This document shows, piece by piece, positions 33,454 to 45,645 of a DNA stretch of 64,000 bases. Position 1 is the first letter of the stretch. Every line of letters starts with the position of its first letter. The notes beneath the pieces were generated by a model, which was given only the letters and a program-made list of their open reading frames with translations, was not told where the DNA came from and did not search any database. Source of the stretch: Streptomyces gilvus (GTDB taxonomy: Bacteria > Actinomycetota > Actinomycetes > Streptomycetales > Streptomycetaceae); assembly GCF_022513565.1 (NCBI RefSeq), contig NZ_JAKWBE010000022.1, forward strand, positions 81,331-145,330, in the 5' to 3' direction. A program made the translations under genes and the position numbers.

Positions 33454-33930
33454 TCACGCCGAGGGCGTCGGCGAGGCGACGGTCGTACCGGTCGTGCCCG
33501 CCCGCTCGGCGAGCCCAGGGAAGGCTACGCTCTCCCCGCTCCAGCGCACCGCCCGCACCGCCGCCTCCCGCAGCGCCTCGGCCCCCGAGCGCCGCCGCTC
33601 GCCCTCGGTGGCGCGCACCACGTCGGAGTACACCCCGGCCACCCGGTCCTCCAGCTCAGCGGCCAGTCTCACGGCCGCAGCCGGGTCCGGCACCGGGAAC
33701 GGCAGCGCGTACGCGGCCGCCGCGGCGACCGGCGTGCCCCCGAGGTCCCGGATGTCGCGGGTGAGGGCGTCCCGGCGGGAGCGGTGGGCGTCGTACGCGG
33801 AACGGGCCTCGGCGCGCCGGTCCTCGCCGATCCGGCCGCCGACCACGCCGTAGCCGTAGACCGCCGCGTGCTCCGCGGCCAGCGCTGCCTGCAGGGCCTT
33901 CAGCGCCTTCTGTCTGCTCTCGTCGCTCAC
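33454..33930 (-). CDS. Ferritin-like DUF4439 protein
   Basis: A 158-residue, mainly helical protein. ALKALQAALAAEHAAVYGYG at the N-terminus and AYDAHRSRRDALTRDIRDLG resemble the DUF4439 ferritin-like four-helix family, with Glu and His in positions that could bind a di-metal site. No signal peptide. GTG start at 33930 with GGAGGG 6 nt upstream, overlapping the lipoprotein stop (GTGA), so they are coupled. Function unknown. Confidence 0.8.
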   Translation of the reverse strand: MSDESRQKALKALQAALAAEHAAVYGYGVVGGRIGEDRRAEARSAYDAHRSRRDALTRDIRDLGGTPVAAAAAYALPFPVPDPAAAVRLAAELEDRVAGVYSDVVRATEGERRRSGAEALREAAVRAVRWSGESVAFPGLAERAGTTGTTVASPTPSA

Positions 33931-34502
33931 CTGGCACCCTCCGTCAGCAGATAGGCGTGCGCCGCCCCGGCCGCCGCGACCGACGCCAGCAGCCGTGCCA
34001 GCTCTCCCGGCACGTCCAGGAGCGCCGCCGTCCGCCGGTCGGCCAGCGCCCGCTCGGCGGCGGCGAGCTGCGCGACGGCCTGCTTCTCGTCGACCGGTAC
34101 GGCGGCGGACGGCGCCCCGGACGCCTGCCCGGACGGCGATGCGGAAGCCGACGCGGACGGCGATGCGGAAGCCGACGGCGATGCGGACGCCGGGCTCCCC
34201 TTCGCTACCGTCCCGCCGAACGCCTCGGTGTGCCGCACGACCTCCGCCCGCAGGGGCCGCAGCCGATCCGCCACCACCGGATGCGCGGCGAGCACGGCGT
34301 CGTACCGCTGCAGCAACCCCGCGCTCTCGCGGGCCGCACGCGCGCGTGCCCTCGCGATGAGCGACAAGCTGCCGCCGGTGCTCTCCTCCGACTCCCCGGA
34401 GGCGTGCGAACAGCCCGCGAGCAGGGCGGTCCCGGCGGCAGAGGCGAGCAGGGATCTTCTGCGCGGCCCCGAGAGGGTGCGCGAGTGTGGGGGGTACTGC
34501 AC
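33927..34502 (-). CDS. Helical lipoprotein with Ser/Ala-Pro repeat linker
   Basis: A 191-residue lipoprotein. RRRSLLASAAGTALLAGCSHA is a signal with lipobox (Cys31). Two helical regions flank a low-complexity linker made of ASPSASASPSASASAS units. The second helix region (DEKQAVAQLAAAERALADRRTAALL) resembles part of a DUF4439-type bundle. GTG at 34502 is preceded by GAGGA at 8 nt. It heads the minus-strand operon and diverges from rimP. Function unknown. Confidence 0.75.
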   Translation of the reverse strand: MQYPPHSRTLSGPRRRSLLASAAGTALLAGCSHASGESEESTGGSLSLIARARARAARESAGLLQRYDAVLAAHPVVADRLRPLRAEVVRHTEAFGGTVAKGSPASASPSASASPSASASASPSGQASGAPSAAVPVDEKQAVAQLAAAERALADRRTAALLDVPGELARLLASVAAAGAAHAYLLTEGAR

Positions 34503-34712
34503 GGGTGACGTCCTCGGGGGCTCGTACGAACATCGGGCGAACACACGGGCGGGGGGTGTTCCGCCGTGATCACGGTACCCGCGCTCACGTTCGGTGCCGC
34601 TCATCGCCACCGGCCGTGCACGGGTGGACGGCAACACTCCCCGCGACCGGATACCCTTTGACCAGACACGCGACCATCCCACAACAGCACACGCGGCCGA
34701 GGAGTCACCCGG

Positions 34713-35222
34713 ATGAGCACCACCCAGAGCGAGAGGCTGCGAGAGCTCCTGGAACCGCTCGTCAGCTCCCAGGGCCTGGATCTCGAAGAGATCGCAGTGG
34801 ACTCCGTCGGACGCAAGCGAGTGCTGCGCGTCGTCGTCGACTCCGACACCGGTGCGGATCTGGACCAGATCGCCGATGTGAGCCGCGCGCTCTCGGCGAA
34901 GCTCGACGAGACGGACGCGATGGGCGAGGGCGAGTACACCCTCGAGGTCGGCACCCCGGGCGCGGAACGCCTCCTCAAGGAGCACCGGCACTACGCGCGC
35001 GCCAAGGGCCGGCTGGTGAGGTTCCAGCTGGCCGAGGGCGGCGAACTGGTCGCCAGGATCCTCGACGTCGACGACGAGGGCGTCGACCTCGAAGTGCCCG
35101 GGGTCAAGGGGCGCAAGGCCACCGCACGCAGAGTCGCCTTCGGCGAGGTCGAGAAGGCGCGCGTGCAGGTCGAGTTCAGCCGCAAGGACGACAAGGACGA
35201 CAAGAAGGAAGAGGAGGCGTAG
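34713..35222 (+). CDS. rimP: Ribosome maturation factor RimP
   Basis: A 169-residue factor needed for assembly of the 30S subunit. The N-terminal domain includes GLDLEEIAVDSVGRKRVLRVVVDSD and the C-terminal SH3-like domain begins near GRLVRFQLAEGGE; the tail is a charged Lys/Asp/Glu run. GAGGAG lies 8 nt before the ATG. nusA follows after two bases, the canonical bacterial rimP-nusA-infB order. Confidence 0.95.
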   Translation: MSTTQSERLRELLEPLVSSQGLDLEEIAVDSVGRKRVLRVVVDSDTGADLDQIADVSRALSAKLDETDAMGEGEYTLEVGTPGAERLLKEHRHYARAKGRLVRFQLAEGGELVARILDVDDEGVDLEVPGVKGRKATARRVAFGEVEKARVQVEFSRKDDKDDKKEEEA

Positions 35223-35224
35223 CC

Positions 35225-36211
35225 GTGGACATCGACATGAGTGCCCTGCGGGGCTTGGTACGGGAGAAGGAGATCTCCTTCGACCTGCTGGTCGAGGCGA
35301 TCGAGTCGGCCCTCCTCATCGCCTACCACCGCACCGAGGGAAGCCGCCGGCACGCGCGCGTGGAGCTCAACCGGGAAACCGGACATGTGACCGTGTGGGC
35401 GAAGGAGGACCCCGAGGACCTCGAGGAGGGCCAGGAGCCCCGCGAGTTCGACGACACCCCCTCCGGCTTCGGCCGTATCGCCGCCACCACCGCCAAGCAG
35501 GTCATCCTGCAGCGGCTGCGCGACGCCGAGGACGACGCGACGCTCGGCGAGTACGCCGGGCGCGAGGGCGACATCGTCACCGGAGTGGTCCAGCAGGGCC
35601 GCGACCCGAAGAACGTGCTGGTCGACATCGGCAAGCTGGAGGCCATCCTGCCGGTGCAGGAGCAGGTGCCGGGTGAGACGTACCCGCACGGGATGCGGCT
35701 GCGGTCGTACGTCGTCCGGGTGGCCAAGGGCGTGCGCGGTCCGTCGGTCACCCTCTCCCGCACCCACCCGAACCTGGTGAAGAAGCTCTTCGCCCTGGAG
35801 GTGCCGGAGATCGCCGACGGGTCCGTGGAGATCGCCGCCATCGCCCGTGAGGCCGGCCACCGCACCAAGATCGCCGTACGGTCCACCCGTTCGGGCCTGA
35901 ACGCCAAGGGCGCCTGCATCGGCCCCATGGGCGGCCGGGTCCGCAACGTGATGGGCGAGCTGAACGGTGAGAAGATCGACATCGTCGACTGGTCCGACGA
36001 CCCGGCCGAGATGGTCGCCAACGCCCTCTCGCCGGCCCGGGTCACCAAGGTGGACGTGGTCGACCTCGCCGCCCGTTCCGCACGCGTGACGGTGCCGGAC
36101 TACCAGTTGTCGCTGGCGATCGGCAAGGAGGGCCAGAACGCCCGCCTCGCGGCCCGCCTGACCGGCTGGCGGATCGACATCCGGCCCGACACCGAGCAGG
36201 CCGGGGAATAG
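35225..36211 (+). CDS. nusA: Transcription termination/antitermination factor NusA
   Basis: A 328-residue RNA polymerase-binding factor. An N-terminal domain (1-130), S1 domain (GDIVTGVVQQGRDPKNVLVDIG), and two KH domains (ending SLAIGKEGQNARLAARLTGW) are visible. As in other actinobacteria, it lacks the C-terminal acidic repeats of E. coli NusA. GTG start at 35225 with AGGAGG upstream; the start codon lies two bases behind rimP. Confidence 0.96.
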   Translation: MDIDMSALRGLVREKEISFDLLVEAIESALLIAYHRTEGSRRHARVELNRETGHVTVWAKEDPEDLEEGQEPREFDDTPSGFGRIAATTAKQVILQRLRDAEDDATLGEYAGREGDIVTGVVQQGRDPKNVLVDIGKLEAILPVQEQVPGETYPHGMRLRSYVVRVAKGVRGPSVTLSRTHPNLVKKLFALEVPEIADGSVEIAAIAREAGHRTKIAVRSTRSGLNAKGACIGPMGGRVRNVMGELNGEKIDIVDWSDDPAEMVANALSPARVTKVDVVDLAARSARVTVPDYQLSLAIGKEGQNARLAARLTGWRIDIRPDTEQAGE

Positions 36212-36312
36212 ATCTCGGCCCGGGGTGGGTTGGATCGAGACGGATCTTGCCCGGCGGCTGTTCGAAACCTCACCCAGAGGGGTGAGGTCGGTACGGGGAG
36301 GTAGACTGAGGA

Positions 36313-36609
36313 GTGTCTGGCCGGACGCACGCCCGCGCCTGCCCTGAACGCACCTGTGTGGGGTGCCGGGAACGAGCGGCCAAGACGGATCTGCTGCGCA
36401 TCGTGGCGATCAAGGACGCATGCGTCCCTGATCCTCGCGGTACGCTGCCCGGCCGGGGTGCCTATGTACACCCCGCCTCGGTCTGTCTCGACCAGGCGGT
36501 ACGCCGCCGGGCGTTCACGCGGGCGCTGCGCGCCCCGGGAGCGCTCGACATTAAGGCGTTGCGCCAGTACGTCGAGCAGACAACAGTTGCTGAGCAGGCA
36601 ACACCGTAA
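36313..36609 (+). CDS. ylxR: YlxR family (DUF448) RNA-binding protein
   Basis: A 98-residue small basic protein located between nusA and infB as usual. PERTCVGCRERAAKTDLLRI and the GRGAYVHP motif with a following Cys are family signatures. The GTG at 36313 is chosen from recalled homology because the GAGGA motif practically touches it; the alternative starts are poorer. Confidence 0.9.
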   Translation: MSGRTHARACPERTCVGCRERAAKTDLLRIVAIKDACVPDPRGTLPGRGAYVHPASVCLDQAVRRRAFTRALRAPGALDIKALRQYVEQTTVAEQATP

Positions 36610-36673
36610 GACGTGCCGTACGGAACCCCGTGCGGCCCTAGGTACCCCGCGAGTTGGAAGTAGGTCGAGATTG

Positions 36674-36705
36674 CGATGAGCACTCGATGAGCACGCGATG
36701 AGTAC
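36674..36705 (+). repeat. Three 11-bp tandem repeats in the infB leader
   Basis: CGATGAGCAC occurs at 36674-36683 and 36685-36694, with CGATGAGTAC at 36696-36705, an exact 11-bp period about 50 bp above the infB start. Each unit contains ATGAG. Regulatory meaning unknown. Confidence 0.7.
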
Positions 36706-36755
36706 GCCCATGAAGTAGCGACGGTCCGGACGCACCCGGACCTAAAAGGAGCGAA

Positions 36756-39866
<3,111 letters not shown>

Positions 39867-39880
39867 TCCAGCACGCGATC

Positions 39881-39931
39881 GGGGCCGGTCGGCGGGGAAG
39901 TTCCTCCACGGAATTTCCGTCGATCGGCCCC
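39881..39931 (+). terminator. Long imperfect hairpin after infB
   Basis: GGGGCCGGTCGGCGGGGAA (39881-39899) pairs with the complementary arm at 39911-39931 ending in CGATCGGCCCC, with a few mismatches. It could attenuate transcription into the downstream DUF503-rbfA-truB genes. Confidence 0.6.
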
Positions 39932-40010
39932 GGCCGTTGCGTGTACGGTTCCCGTATCGGCGTCGGAGCATGGCGCCCGTACCCCGAACCGGCGGGACAT
40001 CCGGACACAC

Positions 40011-40304
40011 ATGTATGTGGGGACTCTGTCCTTCGACCTGCTCCTCGGCGACGTCCACTCGCTGAAGGAGAAACGCTCTCTCGTCCGTCCGATCGTGGCC
40101 GAACTCCAGCGCAAGTACGGGGTGAGCGCGGCGGAGACGGGCAACCAGAACCTCCACCGCAGGGCCGAGATCGGGCTGGCGGTGGTCTCGGGGGACACGG
40201 GACACCTCACCGACGTACTGGACCGCTGTGAGCGACTGGTCGCCGCGCGGCCCGAGGTGGAACTGCTCTCGGTTCGACGCAGGCTCCACAGCGACGAAGA
40301 CTGA
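40011..40304 (+). CDS. DUF503 family protein
   Basis: A 97-residue YlxP/DUF503 protein. MYVGTLSFDLLLGDVHSLKEKRSLVRPIV is the family signature and the ferredoxin-like fold is suggested by the alternating strands and helices. It lies between infB and rbfA as in many Gram-positive genomes, pointing to a role around ribosome assembly or RNA, not established. Confidence 0.9.
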   Translation: MYVGTLSFDLLLGDVHSLKEKRSLVRPIVAELQRKYGVSAAETGNQNLHRRAEIGLAVVSGDTGHLTDVLDRCERLVAARPEVELLSVRRRLHSDED

Positions 40305-40341
40305 AGCAAGCGGCAAGAGAAGTAACTAAGGAGACGGACCA

Positions 40342-40788
40342 GTGGCCGACAACGCGCGTGCCAAGAGGCTGGCGGACCTCATCCGAGAGGTGGTGGCCCA
40401 GAAGCTGCAGCGCGGGATCAAGGACCCGCGGCTCGGCTCGCACGTCACCATCACGGACACCCGGGTCACCGGGGACCTGAGGGAGGCGACCGTCTTCTAC
40501 ACCGTGTACGGGGACGACGAGGAGCGGGCCGCCGCGGCGGCCGGACTGGAGAGCGCCAAGGGCGTTCTCCGCTCCGCGGTCGGGGCCGCGGCCGGCGTGA
40601 AGTTCACGCCGACGCTGACCTTCGTGGCCGACGCCCTGCCCGACACCGCCCGGACCATCGAGGACCTCCTCGACAAGGCCCGGCAGTCCGACGCGAAGGT
40701 GCGCGAGGTCTCAGCCGGCGCCACCTACGCGGGCGAGGCGGACCCGTACAGGAAGCCGGGCGAGGACGAGGACGACACCGCCGAATGA
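40342..40788 (+). CDS. rbfA: 30S ribosome-binding factor A
   Basis: A 148-residue KH-fold factor for maturation of the 16S rRNA 5' end. RAKRLADLIREVVAQKLQRGIKDPRL and VTGDLREATVFYTVYGD match the family; an acidic tail follows. GTG start with GGAGACGGACCA upstream. It overlaps truB by ATGA. Confidence 0.95.
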   Translation: MADNARAKRLADLIREVVAQKLQRGIKDPRLGSHVTITDTRVTGDLREATVFYTVYGDDEERAAAAAGLESAKGVLRSAVGAAAGVKFTPTLTFVADALPDTARTIEDLLDKARQSDAKVREVSAGATYAGEADPYRKPGEDEDDTAE

Positions 40789-41690
40789 CCCAGCCGAACC
40801 GGACGCCCGACGGCCTTGTCATCGTCGACAAGCCGTCGGGCTTCACTTCGCACGACGTGGTCGCCAAGATGCGCGGCATCGCGCGGACGCGCCGCGTCGG
40901 ACACGCGGGCACCCTAGACCCCATGGCGACGGGCGTGCTCGTCCTCGGCGTCGAGAAGGCGACCAAGCTCCTCGGCCACCTCGCGCTGACCGAGAAGGAG
41001 TACCTGGGCACGATCCGCCTGGGCCAGACGACCCTGACCGACGACGCCGAGGGCGAGATCACGGGGTCGGTCGACGCCTCGAAGGTCACCCGGGAAGCCG
41101 TCGACGCCGGGATCGCGGAGCTCACCGGCGACATCATGCAGGTGCCGTCCAAGGTCAGCGCCATCAAGATCAACGGCGTGCGGTCCTACAAACGGGCCCG
41201 TGAGGGCGAGGAGTTCGAGATCCCGGCCCGCCCGGTCACCGTCTCGTCCTTCTCGGTGTACGACATCCGGGACGCCGTCGCCGAGGACGGCACCCCCGTC
41301 CTCGACCTGGTCGTCTCGGTGGTCTGCTCCTCCGGCACCTACATCCGGGCCCTGGCCCGCGACCTCGGCGCCGGCCTCGGAGTCGGCGGCCATCTCACGG
41401 CCCTGCGCAGGACCCGCGTCGGCCCCTACAAGCTGGACTCGGCGAAGACCCTCGACGAACTCCAGCAGCAGCTGACGGTCATGCCCATCGCGGACGCCGC
41501 AACCGCCGCCTTCCCTCGCTGGGAGGTGGACGCCAAGCGCGCCCGTCTGCTGACGAACGGCGTCCGCCTGGAGATGCCCGACGAGTACGCGACCGCCGGC
41601 CCGGTCGCCGTCTTCGACCCCGAGGGCCACTTCCTCGCGCTCGTCGAGGCACAGAAGGGGAAGGCGAAGAGCCTGGCCGTCTTCGGCTGA
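40785..41690 (+). CDS. truB: tRNA pseudouridine(55) synthase
   Basis: A 301-residue enzyme forming pseudouridine 55 in the T-loop of tRNAs. The catalytic Asp is in GHAGTLDPMATGVLVLG; KPSGFTSHDVV and SGTYIRALARDLG are further signatures. It overlaps rbfA by four bases and is followed by a nested hairpin, ending the infB transcription unit. Confidence 0.96.
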   Translation: MTQPNRTPDGLVIVDKPSGFTSHDVVAKMRGIARTRRVGHAGTLDPMATGVLVLGVEKATKLLGHLALTEKEYLGTIRLGQTTLTDDAEGEITGSVDASKVTREAVDAGIAELTGDIMQVPSKVSAIKINGVRSYKRAREGEEFEIPARPVTVSSFSVYDIRDAVAEDGTPVLDLVVSVVCSSGTYIRALARDLGAGLGVGGHLTALRRTRVGPYKLDSAKTLDELQQQLTVMPIADAATAAFPRWEVDAKRARLLTNGVRLEMPDEYATAGPVAVFDPEGHFLALVEAQKGKAKSLAVFG

Positions 41691-41703
41691 CGACCTCGCC
41701 GGC

Positions 41704-41777
41704 GGAACCGAGGCTGCCCGCCCGTGGAGCGGCGCTCACGGGGTTGCGACGCCGCTCCACGGTCCCCCCTCGGTTCC
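41704..41777. terminator. Nested double-stem terminator after truB
   Basis: An outer stem GGAACCGAGG (41704-41713) pairs with CCTCGGTTCC (41768-41777); inside it CCGTGGAGCGGCG (41722-41734) pairs perfectly with 41750-41762. Strong structure, no U-run. Confidence 0.75.
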
Positions 41778-41947
41778 CCCACCCCTAGGGTGTATCCAGC
41801 GACCCCCGTCTGTTCACCCGTCCGGGCAGGCGCTCGGAGTGAACCGAGGGAGTGGAAGGGGGCGCGTTCACGACGCGATCTGTCCCGCTGATCATCCCGC
41901 GCCTACCGTCGAATGCAGGGAACGGGCGTACGGCGGGGAGGACGGCC

Positions 41948-44900
41948 ATGACGGGACGAGAGCGGTCCCGGCATACGAGGGACGGTGCGCGGGAGCGACG
42001 GGGCACGGGGGAGTTGCGGGCCGTCGAGACCGGCGTCGTCCGGGAGGCGGGGGAGTGGGGGGCCGTCGAGACCGGCGTCGTCCGCATCCACGACCTCGCC
42101 GGGCGCCCCCGCGGCACCGGCTTCGTCGCCGACCACCAGGGCACCGTCGTCACCAGCCACGAGGCGGTCGACGGGTTGTCCAGACTGGTGGTGCACGCGG
42201 ACGGCGACCGCACCTGCCTGGTGACGGCGGACGCGGTGACCGCCCTCCCCGAGCTGGACCTCGCTCTCCTCCGCACCGAGGGCCTGGCCGTCGCCCCGCT
42301 CCCCATCACCGTCCGGGACCGGGTCGAGACCGGCAGCTACGTCCGTCTCGCCGCAGGCCGCTGGCGCGAGGCCCGCGTCCTCGCCGCGACCTCCGTCACC
42401 TATGCGGCGACGGACCGCTACCGCCTCATCGACGGCGCCCTGGAACTGGCCATCGGCACGGCCGGCCAGGACGCGCTGCGGCTCGGCGGGGGCGCCGCCG
42501 GAGGCCCGGTCCTGGACGCCGGCACGGGCGCCGTCGTCGCCGTCCTCGGCACGGCACTGCGGTCCGGCCACCGCGACACCGGGTACGCCGTCCCCCTGCG
42601 CCCCGGGTCCGACGGGGCCCTGACCGACCTCCTCACCCGCAACGCGGCCACGGTCCCCGCCTACGGAGCCGACCTCAACCTGGCCGGCGTACTGGAACTG
42701 ACAGCCACATCGGTGCGCCAGGACGGCCCGCCGGGGACGCCGACCGGTAGTGCGGAGCCGGTGCGGCCGGTGGAACGGGCCGCGTCGGCAAGGCAGTTGA
42801 CGGCCTTCGCCGAAGGACGGGCCCCCGGCTCGGTCCTCGGCCTCGTCGGATCCCCGGGCAGCGGCCGTACGACGGAACTCGCCGCCCTCGCGGCACGCCG
42901 ACACCACTGCGCAGAACCGGCCCCCACGCTGTGGCTGCGCGGCGCCGACCTGCGCGACGACGACACGTCCGTCGCCGACGCCGCAAGCCGCGCCTTGGCC
43001 CGCGCCGCCCGTGTCGTCGCCGGGTCGGAAGCTGCTGGTGTGAGTGGCCGCGCAGTGGGTCCCGGTGTCCGTGTCGACGCCGAGTCGGAAGACGCCCGCG
43101 CGAGCGATCTGGGCGACGTCGGCCCGGCCCGCCTCGCCGAGATCGCCCGCACCGCCCAGCGCCCCCTGCTGCTCCTCCTCGACGGCCCCGAGGAGATGCC
43201 CCCGCTCCTCTCCCGCCGCCTCCCGGCCTGGACCGAGGGCACGGCGTCCTGGCTGGGCGAGACGGGCGCCCGCCTGGTGGTGGCCTGCAGGGAGGAGTAC
43301 TGGGAAACAGCGGCGGCGCATTTCCCGTCACCTCCGGCCGTCGCGGACGAGGCTCCTTCAGCGACACCCCCCTGCCTGCACCTCACCGACCTCACGGAAC
43401 CCGAGGCCCGCACGGCCCGTGCCCGCTACGGCATCCCCGAAGGCGCCCTCGCCCCCGCCGAGGCCCGCCACCCCCTCAGCCTCCGCCTCCTCGCCGAGAT
43501 CCGCACGGCACTGCCCGACGCCCTCGCCACTCCGCACGCCCCCCTCGACCGCGACACCGTCTTCTCGGCCTACCTGGACCTGATGTGCCTGCGCATCGCC
43601 GTCCGCCTGGCCGCCGAGAACGGCCTCTGCGGCAGCGCCGTACGCCGCCTCGCGGCCAAGGTCTCCGGCCAGGTCCACAAGGCGGCCCGCCGCAGTCTCG
43701 CCCCGGGCCAGGGCGAACTGGACCGTGCCTCGTTCGAGGCGCTGTTCCCCTGGGGCCAGGCCCTGCCCCACCTCGGCGGCGGCACCGGCTGGGCCTCCGC
43801 CGTCCTCACCGAAGGCCTCCTCGTCCCCGCCGGCACCGGCTACCGCTTCGCCCACGAGGAGTTCGCCGACTGGATCCAGGGCACCCACCTCGACCTCGAC
43901 GAGGCGTTGCGGGCCCTGGTCCACCGCCGGGCCCCCTCCCCGGACGCCCACCCGCTCCCCGTACCGCACCACCGCATCGGCCCGGTCGTCCAGGCCCTGC
44001 TGCTCCTCGCCAGAGAGCAGGGCAGCCCCCAACTCGCCACCCGCCTGGACGAGTTGGTCCAGGCACTGCGGACGGACCCGGACTCCTGGTGGCCCGCGCA
44101 TCTCCTCTCCGGAACCCTCCTCCGAGTCCCGGACGCCGGCCCGTACCTCGACGTACTCCGCCACCTCGCCGACCACGTCGTCACCGCTCAGCGCCCCACC
44201 ACCGCCGCACCCCTCTTCGCCCCCGCCTTCTGGACCGCCCTCTCCCTCCCTGACAGCGACCGCCTCGACCTCCTCCGCCACCTCCTCCTCGCCGACCACC
44301 CACCCCAGGACGCGCCCACCACCCCCCGTTACCTCGACGCCGTCTCCCGCCTCCTCGCCGCCGCCCCCACCGCCGTACAACCCCTCCTCACCGCCTGGTT
44401 CGACGACGACCGCCCCCTCCCCGCGACTCCGCACGCGACCGTGGCCGACGCCGCGCAGGCCCTGCTCCACACCCACCGGCATCGCGCCCTGGACGAGCTG
44501 ACCGAGTTGCTGGTGGAGTCCGCGCACCCCAGGGCGGACGAGTTGCTGGCGGCGCTGGCCGAGGACGAGCCCTCGGCCGTGTGCCGGGCCGTGGACCGCT
44601 GGGCGCACGACGAACGCGCTTCCCGGCGAGCTGCGGCCCTGGCCCACGCACTGCGCACCGCCCCCCACGTCCGCACCGAGGCCGACCGCGACCTCCTGCG
44701 CTACGCCGCCGGGGTCCTGCTCGCCCGCCCCGCCGACGAGACCCTGCACGGCGGTGCGCTCGCCCTGCTGGTCCGTGATCCACGCACGCGTGCCCGCCAT
44801 CTCCCGCAGGCGCTGCGCCGGTTCGCCACCGGCGACCCGGGCTTCCCGCCGAGCGCGCTGGTCCCCGCCCTGGCCACCCACCCGGAACCGGTCCTCGACG

Positions 44901-45517
44901 CGTTCCGGGAGCGGCTGCGCGGGCCGGAGCCGGGCCAGGCGCTGCGCACCCTGGCCGACGTCACCACACCCGCGCCGGCCCGCCGGATCGCCGCCCTGGT
45001 ACGGGACGCCGTACGGCACCGCCCCGAGACCGCCGCCGACGTCGCCGCCTATGTCGAACGCCGTCTGGACCAGGGCCCCGCGGCCCGAGCCGTGCTGTTC
45101 CCACTCGTCACCGGCCTCCTCGACGGCGGCCCGGAGGAGGTACGGGCCGCGCTGGCCGCCGTGCTGGCCGTCCCCGGCACCCCGGTCTCCCACCCCCTCC
45201 GCCAGGAACTCCTGGAGTTCCTCCTCTCCCACGAGCACGATCCGGCCGTCCTTGACGTCCTGCTGCACGCCGTCGCGACGCACACGGGCGACGAGATCCG
45301 CGACCTCGTCCACCGCACCGGCCTCCTCATGGGCCGCACCCCGGACGGCGCGGCCCGCTTCGACCGGGGGCTGGTCGACCTGGGCCGGCGCGTGCCCGGC
45401 TTCGCGGCCCGGACGGCCGGCTGGCTGACGGACGCCCCGCAGGACTGGGCGGCGGTGGTCGGCCCCAGCGCCCGCCGGATGATCGAGAACCTGTCGGGCG
45501 TCCGCGTGCCCGTCTGA
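41948..45517 (+). CDS. Trypsin-like pseudo-protease fused to a STAND-type NTPase with helical repeats
   Basis: A 1189-residue cytoplasmic protein. Residues ~47-220 have a trypsin fold with GTGFVADHQGTVVTSHEAV (His71) and LDLALL (Asp104), but the GxSGGP site reads GAAGGPVL, so the catalytic serine is Ala184. A nucleotide-binding domain follows with Walker A GSPGSGRTT (301-309) and Walker B LLLLLDGPEE (406-416). Beyond about residue 640 the protein is made of Leu/Ala-rich helical repeats, as in STAND signal-transduction ATPases. I chose ATG 41948, with GGAGG 7 nt upstream. Such fusions are often defence or regulated-effector proteins; here, between truB and ribF, the role is unknown. Confidence 0.8.
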   Translation: MTGRERSRHTRDGARERRGTGELRAVETGVVREAGEWGAVETGVVRIHDLAGRPRGTGFVADHQGTVVTSHEAVDGLSRLVVHADGDRTCLVTADAVTALPELDLALLRTEGLAVAPLPITVRDRVETGSYVRLAAGRWREARVLAATSVTYAATDRYRLIDGALELAIGTAGQDALRLGGGAAGGPVLDAGTGAVVAVLGTALRSGHRDTGYAVPLRPGSDGALTDLLTRNAATVPAYGADLNLAGVLELTATSVRQDGPPGTPTGSAEPVRPVERAASARQLTAFAEGRAPGSVLGLVGSPGSGRTTELAALAARRHHCAEPAPTLWLRGADLRDDDTSVADAASRALARAARVVAGSEAAGVSGRAVGPGVRVDAESEDARASDLGDVGPARLAEIARTAQRPLLLLLDGPEEMPPLLSRRLPAWTEGTASWLGETGARLVVACREEYWETAAAHFPSPPAVADEAPSATPPCLHLTDLTEPEARTARARYGIPEGALAPAEARHPLSLRLLAEIRTALPDALATPHAPLDRDTVFSAYLDLMCLRIAVRLAAENGLCGSAVRRLAAKVSGQVHKAARRSLAPGQGELDRASFEALFPWGQALPHLGGGTGWASAVLTEGLLVPAGTGYRFAHEEFADWIQGTHLDLDEALRALVHRRAPSPDAHPLPVPHHRIGPVVQALLLLAREQGSPQLATRLDELVQALRTDPDSWWPAHLLSGTLLRVPDAGPYLDVLRHLADHVVTAQRPTTAAPLFAPAFWTALSLPDSDRLDLLRHLLLADHPPQDAPTTPRYLDAVSRLLAAAPTAVQPLLTAWFDDDRPLPATPHATVADAAQALLHTHRHRALDELTELLVESAHPRADELLAALAEDEPSAVCRAVDRWAHDERASRRAAALAHALRTAPHVRTEADRDLLRYAAGVLLARPADETLHGGALALLVRDPRTRARHLPQALRRFATGDPGFPPSALVPALATHPEPVLDAFRERLRGPEPGQALRTLADVTTPAPARRIAALVRDAVRHRPETAADVAAYVERRLDQGPAARAVLFPLVTGLLDGGPEEVRAALAAVLAVPGTPVSHPLRQELLEFLLSHEHDPAVLDVLLHAVATHTGDEIRDLVHRTGLLMGRTPDGAARFDRGLVDLGRRVPGFAARTAGWLTDAPQDWAAVVGPSARRMIENLSGVRVPV
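42006..42084 (+). repeat. 42-bp tandem duplication in the STAND gene
   Basis: Two copies starting CGGGGGAGT at 42006 and 42048 share a 25-bp exact core GGGCCGTCGAGACCGGCGTC plus GTCCG. They encode GELRAVETGVVREA and GEWGAVETGVVRIH, a 14-residue in-frame repeat just before the trypsin-like domain. Confidence 0.85.
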
Positions 45518-45645
45518 GCTCCCCGTCGTCACGTGCGTCGGGTCACAGCCCCCATGCCGATGCGGGCGGTACGGGCCCGGCATGGCACCCTTAGACCTGC
45601 GTAAGAGGTCGGTAGACACGGACACGGGTTCGAGGAGCGGTCACA

